A stretch of 11,567 bases of DNA from UBA93 sp964477205 (GTDB lineage: Archaea > Micrarchaeota > Micrarchaeia > Norongarragalinales > Norongarragalinaceae): positions 1 to 11,567 of the forward strand of contig CAYZDE010000025.1 of NCBI GenBank assembly GCA_964477205.1, read 5' to 3'. Below, piece by piece: positions 7,377 through 11,567 of the stretch. Under the pieces are notes generated by a model. The model searched no databases and was not told the origin of the DNA. It saw nothing but the letters and a program-made list of their open reading frames with translations. The position numbers were made by a program, and so were the translations under genes. Position 1 is the stretch's first letter. Each line of letters starts with the position of its first letter.

Positions 7377-7382
7377 TTTAAA
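7377..7382. promoter_or_regulatory. TTTAAA core promoter between the unknown gene/trmJ operon and the histone-fold operon
   Basis: This self-complementary TATA-like core is centred 27.5 bp from the minus-strand ATG at 7352 (leaderless spacing). On the plus strand it would start transcription near 7406, giving about 31 nt of leader that contains the AGGTGA ribosome site. A second TTTAAAA at 7367-7373 lies too close to the minus-strand start to be its box. The 84-bp gap holds no other recognisable signal. Confidence 0.45.
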
Positions 7383-7421
7383 CTCTATTTGATACACGAA
7401 TAACTTCTTTATTGATAACAC

Positions 7422-7427
7422 AGGTGA
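7422..7427 (+). promoter_or_regulatory. Shine-Dalgarno site of the histone-fold gene
   Basis: AGGTGA is a perfect part of the archaeal consensus GGAGGTGAT and lies 9 nt before ATG 7437. It fixes the start and shows that this gene has a leadered message, unlike its divergent neighbour. Confidence 0.75.
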
Positions 7428-7436
7428 ATTGATTTA

Positions 7437-7844
7437 ATGACTGGGGAAGAGCTTGAAGCACAAAAGAAACAAGAAGAAGCCAACGAAGACGACGTGAGCG
7501 AAGAGGAAGACGAACGACTGCCATTCGCTAACGCACGCATAGTGCGCATTCTAAAAGCCAACCTCAAGCGCGAGCACCAAGTCAAACGCGACGTTAAGCT
7601 CGCGGCTAACAAGCTCGTCGGCGAAATCCTCTCGGACATCTCCCAGTCAATGGACCAAGAAGAGTACTTCACGCTTTCAATAGAGCACTTCAACAAGGCA
7701 GCCCGCAAGTACAAGGAAATTGCCTTAACCCAAAAGCGCATCCGCCGCATCCAAAAAGTGTTGGAGAAGCAGCGCGCTGAACTCGATGAAATAGTGACGG
7801 AAATCGAACTCGACTTACCGAGCGACCACGCCACTCAACAGTGA
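7437..7844 (+). CDS. Putative divergent histone-fold protein with acidic N-terminal tail and helical C-terminal extension
   Basis: A 135-aa soluble protein in three parts. Residues 1-27 are very acidic and probably disordered. Residues 28-97 align by eye with archaeal histones such as HMfB: LPFANARIVRILK (28-40) against LPIAPIGRIIK for helix 1; a long central helix about 50-76; then FTLSIEHFNKAARKYKEI (78-95) against the TIKAEDIELAVRRFKK stretch for loop 2 and helix 3. The central helix is about four residues shorter than in HMfB. The conserved Arg-Asp pair of loop 2/helix 3 is replaced by Tyr77 and His84. Residues 98-125 form a charged helix, possibly a coiled coil. It has a strong Shine-Dalgarno site and is followed 7 bp later by a coiled-coil protein gene, so the two are probably co-expressed. 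DNA binding is inferred. It could instead be an unrelated helical protein; the gene itself is secure. Confidence 0.85.
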   Translation: MTGEELEAQKKQEEANEDDVSEEEDERLPFANARIVRILKANLKREHQVKRDVKLAANKLVGEILSDISQSMDQEEYFTLSIEHFNKAARKYKEIALTQKRIRRIQKVLEKQRAELDEIVTEIELDLPSDHATQQ

Positions 7845-7851
7845 TGAACTA

Positions 7852-8826
7852 GTGACCGAAGAAGACAAGAAAGACGACGAAAACCCCAAAGCTGAAGACG
7901 CGAAGAAGGAAGAAAACCTTCCGGCCAAAGACGGCGAAAAAGGCGCGGAAAAGCCTAAAGCCGAAGACGGCGAGAAGGAAGAGGAAAAACTTCAAGGCCA
8001 AGCCGAAGAGAACAAGAAAAAGCGCGATTTAACTAACAAGGAAACGCAGGACCTGGCAAAGCAAAACCGCGAGAGAATCGCGAAAATGAAGGGGTTCTTG
8101 AGCGAAGCTAATGCCGAACGCAAGAAGCGCGACGACGAAAACGCCAAGGTCAAGGAATTCAAGGAGAATCGCCTTAAAGTCGAAAACGAAGTCATTAAAA
8201 TCAGGGAAGAGTTGGACGCCAAGAAAGCGCGGCTGCGCGAACTCGGCGGAGACTCTAACATACCCTTCGAGAAACTACACCGCCGCATTGAGGAATTAGA
8301 GTGGATTCAAGAAACCGAAGCCACTACGACCCGCAAGGAACGCGAAATATCCAAGCAAATCAAGGACCTCCGCAAGCAACTGCCTTCCTCGGAGGAAGCA
8401 AAAGGGCTATTCCAGAACGTTAACGAGCTCCGCGATAACTTATCCAAGTTCAACCGCGAGGCACGCGACTACCGCAAGCAAATGGAAACGCACGCCAGGC
8501 AAAGCGACGTGCACCACAAAGCGCACATCGACTCCTTGAAGAAAGGGCGCGCCTTGCAGGAGAAAATCGGGGCTACCATTGCGATATTGGATAACAAGCG
8601 CGGCGAAGCCAACAGCGCACACAAGGAATACGTATCCGCTCAAAGGAAAATGCAAGCGCGAGGCAAAGCCGAACGCGATGAAATCCACCGGGAGGCGCGC
8701 GCGAGGCACGCCGAGATGAAGGAGAGGGTTGCGGTTCAAGCAAAAAGCGTCCTCGAGAAGTTCCGCTCCGGCGAGAAGCTCACCATGGAAGAATTCCTCG
8801 TCCTCAAGGAATCTGGATTAATGTAG
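7852..8826 (+). CDS. COG1340-type archaeal coiled-coil protein with acidic repeat N-terminus
   Basis: A 324-aa, highly charged, almost wholly helical soluble protein. Residues 1-60 are Lys/Glu/Asp-rich low complexity containing two degenerate copies of a 23-residue unit (PKAED...). From about 60 to 300 it reads as a long coiled coil. Two stretches match the archaeal COG1340 family as I know it: RRIEELEWIQETEA near 144-157, followed by a Glu/Lys-rich heptad stretch, and the C-terminal signature EKFRSGEKLTMEEFLVL near residue 305. The family's biochemical role is not established, and members are often mislabelled phosphoserine phosphatase. The start is GTG 7852-7854; ATG 7844 runs into a stop after two codons. 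GTGAT at 7841-7845, lying across the stop codon of the preceding gene, is 6 nt upstream and can act as ribosome site, so translation is probably coupled. It may be a scaffold or architectural protein acting with the histone-fold neighbour. Confidence 0.88.
   Translation: MTEEDKKDDENPKAEDAKKEENLPAKDGEKGAEKPKAEDGEKEEEKLQGQAEENKKKRDLTNKETQDLAKQNRERIAKMKGFLSEANAERKKRDDENAKVKEFKENRLKVENEVIKIREELDAKKARLRELGGDSNIPFEKLHRRIEELEWIQETEATTTRKEREISKQIKDLRKQLPSSEEAKGLFQNVNELRDNLSKFNREARDYRKQMETHARQSDVHHKAHIDSLKKGRALQEKIGATIAILDNKRGEANSAHKEYVSAQRKMQARGKAERDEIHREARARHAEMKERVAVQAKSVLEKFRSGEKLTMEEFLVLKESGLM
7885..8022 (+). repeat. Two degenerate 69-bp (23-aa) repeats encoding an acidic/basic tail
   Basis: Within the coiled-coil protein gene, the codons for PKAEDAKKEEN and PKAEDGEKEEE are spaced 69 bp apart (AAA-GC at 7888 and at 7957), and much of the DNA between and after them also matches. 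This suggests an in-frame duplication that lengthened the disordered N-terminal tail. The exact ends are uncertain. Confidence 0.5.
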
Positions 8827-8828
8827 AA

Positions 8829-8850
8829 TCCTTTTATTTTCTAAAAAATT
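8829..8850. terminator. Two-way oligo-T terminator between convergent genes
   Basis: The 26-bp gap between the coiled-coil gene and the HAD gene has T4-A-T4 on the plus strand (8832-8840) and T6 on the minus strand (complement of A6 at 8843-8848). Archaeal RNA polymerase stops at such T-runs without needing a hairpin, so each convergent operon ends in its own run. Confidence 0.6.
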
Positions 8851-8852
8851 GG

Positions 8853-9512
8853 TTAGCGGAAGCTCTCAACGATTTCGAGAATGTCCGCAAAATTCTCGGC
8901 GATTGCGTCGGGTTCGGAGTCGTCCTTCACGTTGAACCCGATGGTTTTGATGCCTAGCGCCTTCGCCCCGTCGATTTCCTCCTTCTCGTGCCCCACGAAA
9001 ACCGCCTCGCCCGGCTTCACGCCGAAGTGCTCTAACACGGCTTCATAAGCGCACGGTTCCGGCTTCACCGCGCCGATGTCGCATGATTGAAAGTCCGCGT
9101 CGAAGAAAGTGCGGATGCCTTGATGCTCCATAATCTTCAAGCGAACGGAAGAAGCGGTTACTGAATCCGATAATATTGCGAGTTTGTAACCGCCATCCTT
9201 CAAGCGCGCGAGGGTTTCCTTCACGCCTGGAAATAAGTGATAGTGGTCGAAATGGAATTGCAAGTCAGCGTAGCGCCATTCGAGCAATTCCTTCTCTCCT
9301 AATCCTAGCTCCTTGAAAATGCGCTCTTGCGCTTCAGACAGCGGAAGGGAGCCTTTATTGACTAACGGCTTTAACTCTTTCCAAATTTCTGCCTGCTTGC
9401 GCCAGTCCGCTCCGCGCTTGGAAAAGAATTCGTTAGCGAAAACCATCCACCCGTCCTTTGGCAACTTCACTAAACAATCGCCGTAATCAAAGAAGACGAG
9501 TTTAATCGCCAT
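8853..9512 (-). CDS. HAD-superfamily hydrolase with altered catalytic motifs
   Basis: A 219-aa soluble protein with the fold order of class IA HAD phosphatases: motif I KLVFFDYGDCLV with the nucleophile candidate Asp9; a helical cap about 18-92; motif II LAILSDS with Ser115; motif III Lys150 in VKPEPCAYEAVL; and motif IV VFVGHEKEEIDGAKALG. Two departures stand out. The residue two after Asp9, normally the Asp general acid/base, is Gly11 (as in some YihX-type sugar phosphatases), and the first metal-binding Asp of motif IV is His175, with Glu176/Glu179/Asp181 nearby. It may still be a phosphatase, have a different chemistry, or be weak. The ATG at 9510-9512 lies one base after the stop of the SAH hydrolase gene, so the two are one operon and probably coupled. 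Substrate unknown; cleaning up a nucleoside or SAM-cycle side product is only a context guess. Confidence 0.88.
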   Translation of the reverse strand: MAIKLVFFDYGDCLVKLPKDGWMVFANEFFSKRGADWRKQAEIWKELKPLVNKGSLPLSEAQERIFKELGLGEKELLEWRYADLQFHFDHYHLFPGVKETLARLKDGGYKLAILSDSVTASSVRLKIMEHQGIRTFFDADFQSCDIGAVKPEPCAYEAVLEHFGVKPGEAVFVGHEKEEIDGAKALGIKTIGFNVKDDSEPDAIAENFADILEIVESFR

Positions 9513-9513
9513 T

Positions 9514-10770
9514 TCAAGTCCCGTGTTGCCAGCTGGATAGATATTCCTTTTGCTCTGCGGTGAGCTCGTCGATTTGAAGCCCCATGCCCTCGAGTTTTAG
9601 GGCGGCAACCGAGTCATCGATTTCCTTGGGAACATCGTAAACGCGGTTTTCCAATTCTTTAGCATGGCTCTTGAGCCATTCAGTAACTAACGCTTGATTG
9701 GCGAAGGACATGTCCATTACTTCCGATGGATGCCCTACTCCACAAGAAAGGTTAACTAAACGGCCCCTCGCTAAGAGGTAAACCTTATTGCCGTTCGCTA
9801 GGGTGAACTCGTCGACTTCCGGCTTAATCTCGCGCTCGCTCTTAGCCAATGCCTCGAGTTCGGGCACGTTAATTTCAATGTCAAAGTGGCCCGTGTTCGC
9901 GACCACGGCGCCGTTCTTCATTTTCTCGAAGTGCCTGCCGCGGATTACGTTGCAATCGCCGGTAGCAGTCACGAATATGTCGCCGATGCTCGCAGCGTCG
10001 TCCATCTTCATTACGCGGTAGCCGAATAAGTGAGCTTCAATTGCTTTCACCGAGTCAACTTCCGTAACGATTATGTTCGCACCCATCCCGTGGGCGCGCA
10101 ATGCGAAGCCTCGTCCGCAATAGCCGAAGCCAGCCACGACCACGGTCTTGCCGGCGATTAAGTCTTCGGTCGCTCGGATGATGCCGTCTAAAGTGGATTG
10201 CCCGGTGCCGAACACGTTATCGAAGTAGTGCTTTGTTGGAGTGTCATTCACCGCGATTACGGGGAATTTTAAGGCTCCATCGGCGGCCATTGCCTTCAAG
10301 CGGATTACGCCCGTAGTCGTCTCCTCCTGCCCGGCGAGGACGGAGTCCAATAACTCGGTGCGCTTGGAGTGAATCGTGCTGATTACGTCCGCGCCGTCGT
10401 CCGTGGTAATGTCCGGCTTGAAGTCCAAAACTTTATTCAAGCACTCGTAGTACTCGTCGTTCGTGCACCCGTGCCAAGCGAACACGCTCACGCCTTGCTT
10501 AGCGAGCGCAGCGGCCACGTCGTCCTGCGTGCTCAACGGATTCGAAGCGCACAAGGCGACTTCCGCGCCCCCAGCGCGAAGCACTTCCATTAGGATGCCG
10601 GTTTCCTTGGTCACGTGCAGGCAAGCGCCAACGCGAAGGCCTTCCAATGGCTTTTCCTTAGAGTAGCGCTCGCGTATTTTCGCGAGTACGGGCATGTGGT
10701 CACGCGCCCAATCCAGCCGCTTTGCCCCTGCCTCGGCGAGGGACTCGTCCTTAACCTTGTAGTCACTCAT
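9514..10770 (-). CDS. ahcY: Adenosylhomocysteinase (S-adenosyl-L-homocysteine hydrolase), archaeal type
   Basis: Cytosolic NAD+-dependent enzyme that splits S-adenosylhomocysteine into adenosine and homocysteine, relieving product inhibition of SAM methyltransferases. Full length at 418 aa, with every catalytic element: LHVTKETGIL (His52, Thr54, Glu56), Asp125 in TTDDGAD, Glu150 in QEETTTGV, Lys180 and Asp184 in TPTKHYFDN, NAD-binding GFGYCGRG at 214-221 with Glu237 for the ribose, NTGHFDIEIN with His295, and GHPSEVM with His347. The C-terminus ends in SSWQHGT as in archaeal enzymes and lacks the Lys/Tyr tail (DHYRY) of bacterial and eukaryotic forms. In some methanogen relatives the preferred substrate is S-inosylhomocysteine, so the exact substrate is not settled by sequence. 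It starts 16 bp after the membrane-protein gene. No clear Shine-Dalgarno; TGTTAAA about 24-27 bp upstream could be its own TATA-like box. The HAD gene follows after 1 bp. Confidence 0.97.
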   Translation of the reverse strand: MSDYKVKDESLAEAGAKRLDWARDHMPVLAKIRERYSKEKPLEGLRVGACLHVTKETGILMEVLRAGGAEVALCASNPLSTQDDVAAALAKQGVSVFAWHGCTNDEYYECLNKVLDFKPDITTDDGADVISTIHSKRTELLDSVLAGQEETTTGVIRLKAMAADGALKFPVIAVNDTPTKHYFDNVFGTGQSTLDGIIRATEDLIAGKTVVVAGFGYCGRGFALRAHGMGANIIVTEVDSVKAIEAHLFGYRVMKMDDAASIGDIFVTATGDCNVIRGRHFEKMKNGAVVANTGHFDIEINVPELEALAKSEREIKPEVDEFTLANGNKVYLLARGRLVNLSCGVGHPSEVMDMSFANQALVTEWLKSHAKELENRVYDVPKEIDDSVAALKLEGMGLQIDELTAEQKEYLSSWQHGT

Positions 10771-10786
10771 TTTTTAGTTATTCAAC

Positions 10787-11524
10787 TCACTTTAACAGCG
10801 TGTACTTGCTGAGGAATATTTGCGCCTTCATTACCTCGAAGAAGGGCGTGAGAACGAGCGCGTTGATGAGAACGCCCAAGTAAATCGCCCAGTTGAAGTA
10901 ATCCTGGAGCATTAGGAATACGAATGCATTTGTTAATAGTAATATCGAAGCCAGACAAATGAAGAACAAGCAGTAATAAAATCGGTTGTAGAGTATGGCG
11001 ACTCCGCGCTTGAGGGCGCTCAACAAGGACACTTCCTCGAGGATTAATGCTTGAGGAGTAAATAAAACTGCGAATGAAATGACTAGCGTGACCAAAGGCG
11101 CGATTGAATGAAACGCGGGCCCGGCGTACTCGAGAATCCAGAAGTTCGCGAATAAAGACGCGGCGAAGGCAACGAGGAACACGAAGAATAGCTTGAATGA
11201 AGCGGTTTCCACGCCCGCTAAATCACTCGAGGTCAAGCGCGTCAGGGTGCGCTGGTGCTTTACTATCACGTTAATCGCACTGATGGCAAAGGCGAACAAG
11301 GCGAGGGAGGAAATGAACGCTAGCACTATGAATAATGCGCTGGCGGGCGTCAAATCGTATAGTATGCTGTCGAAGCGCAGGAAAATGCCGGATACTGCAA
11401 TGAAATTCGGGAGCAGCAAAGCTAGAGGGAATGACACTAGGAAAGGCAGGCTGAACAGTGAGATGAGCTTGAAGTTGCGCGCGTAAGCGTTCAGCGAGTG
11501 CTTCAAAAGCGAGTTAAGAGACAT
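10787..11524 (-). CDS. Six-helix integral membrane protein of unknown function
   Basis: A 245-aa hydrophobic protein with about six membrane segments: 18-42, 62-88, 108-130, 138-162, 182-207 and 213-232. The N-terminus SLLKHSLNAYARNFKLISLFSL-like layout (amphipathic helix, then helix 1) and the segment LILEEVSLLSALKRGVAILYNRFYY after helix 4 resemble broad families annotated as DUF975/YciC-like or glycerophosphodiester-phosphodiesterase membrane domains, in which a short cytoplasmic helix with Ala-Leu-Lys-Arg follows the fourth helix. No catalytic residues are evident. ATG 11522-11524 is preceded by GTTTTAAAC centred 28 bp upstream and no Shine-Dalgarno, indicating a leaderless message. It is 16 bp upstream of the SAH hydrolase gene on the same strand, so it may head that operon, although ahcY could also have its own promoter. 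Membrane location is safe; function unknown. Confidence 0.85.
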   Translation of the reverse strand: MSLNSLLKHSLNAYARNFKLISLFSLPFLVSFPLALLLPNFIAVSGIFLRFDSILYDLTPASALFIVLAFISSLALFAFAISAINVIVKHQRTLTRLTSSDLAGVETASFKLFFVFLVAFAASLFANFWILEYAGPAFHSIAPLVTLVISFAVLFTPQALILEEVSLLSALKRGVAILYNRFYYCLFFICLASILLLTNAFVFLMLQDYFNWAIYLGVLINALVLTPFFEVMKAQIFLSKYTLLK

Positions 11525-11548
11525 GACAAAGAATTAACGCTGAGCGAG

Positions 11549-11555
11549 TTTAAAA
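11549..11555 (-). promoter_or_regulatory. TATA-like box of the membrane protein / ahcY operon
   Basis: TTTTAAA on the minus strand is centred 28 bp before the ATG at 11524, the spacing expected for a leaderless archaeal transcript. It is the clearest promoter core on the right side of the window. The remaining bases to 11567 hold no readable gene. Confidence 0.55.
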
Positions 11556-11567
11556 CCTTTTTACGCC

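Noticed and set aside
7409..7834. 141-aa minus-strand frame opposite the histone-fold gene.
   Set aside because: Long Ser runs mirror the Glu/Lys codons of the true gene; no start signal or family resemblance. The plus-strand gene has a perfect Shine-Dalgarno site.
7992..8288. 98-aa minus-strand frame opposite the coiled-coil gene.
   Set aside because: A Ser/Phe/Leu-rich shadow of the charged coiled-coil codons.
8827..8852. Possible small RNA or hairpin in the convergent spacer.
   Set aside because: Only 26 bp, with T-runs on both strands and no stable stem; best read as terminators.
9514..10770. Glu56 in HVTKETG of SAH hydrolase as a possible switch to S-inosylhomocysteine.
   Set aside because: Human SAH hydrolase also has Glu at this position (HMTVETAVL), so it is not diagnostic.
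1..11567. CRISPR arrays, tRNA genes, insertion sequences or phage genes.
   Set aside because: No spaced direct repeats, cloverleaf features, transposase motifs or terminal repeats were seen; all long open frames are accounted for by ordinary chromosomal genes.

Overview
The window looks like a chromosomal housekeeping stretch from an archaeon. Signs of this are AT-rich TATA-like boxes about 26-28 bp upstream of several start codons, TTG and GTG starts, a SAH hydrolase with the short archaeal C-terminus ending in ...SSWQHGT, a COG1340-type archaeal coiled-coil protein, and oligo-T terminators without hairpins. The class I (bacterial-type) GAPDH, the very tight packing and the character of the membrane proteins fit a DPANN-type lineage such as Diapherotrites or Woesearchaeota. 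That placement is an inference, not a proof. I saw no mobile element, CRISPR array, tRNA or rRNA.

Layout, left to right. (1) A GAPDH gene on the minus strand, cut by the left edge. (2) Divergent from it, a P2A-type Ca2+ ATPase on the plus strand. (3) Convergent with the ATPase and overlapping its end by 17 bp, a PEP synthase on the minus strand. (4) Divergent from that, across one perfectly palindromic TATA-like box, a six-helix membrane protein on the plus strand. (5) Convergent with that (24 bp overlap), a two-gene minus-strand operon: a 97-aa protein of unknown function, then a TrmJ-like tRNA 2'-O-methyltransferase. (6) Divergent from that, a plus-strand pair: a small protein that reads as a divergent histone fold with acidic N-terminal and helical C-terminal extensions, followed at once by a COG1340-type coiled-coil protein. 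(7) After a short two-way oligo-T terminator, a minus-strand cluster transcribed in the order membrane protein, SAH hydrolase, HAD hydrolase.

How the genes fit together. PEP synthase and GAPDH both belong to the lower glycolytic/gluconeogenic trunk. The residues that fix NAD+ specificity in class I GAPDH are all replaced here, which suggests NADP(H) use and perhaps gluconeogenic direction. SAH hydrolase removes the product of SAM-dependent methyltransferases such as the TrmJ homolog nearby. The most unusual item is the histone-fold / coiled-coil pair, which may be a small chromosome-architecture module. Start-site signals fall into two classes: leaderless-type genes, with a TATA-like box about 27 bp from the start codon, and genes with a clear Shine-Dalgarno sequence (GAPDH and the histone-fold gene).
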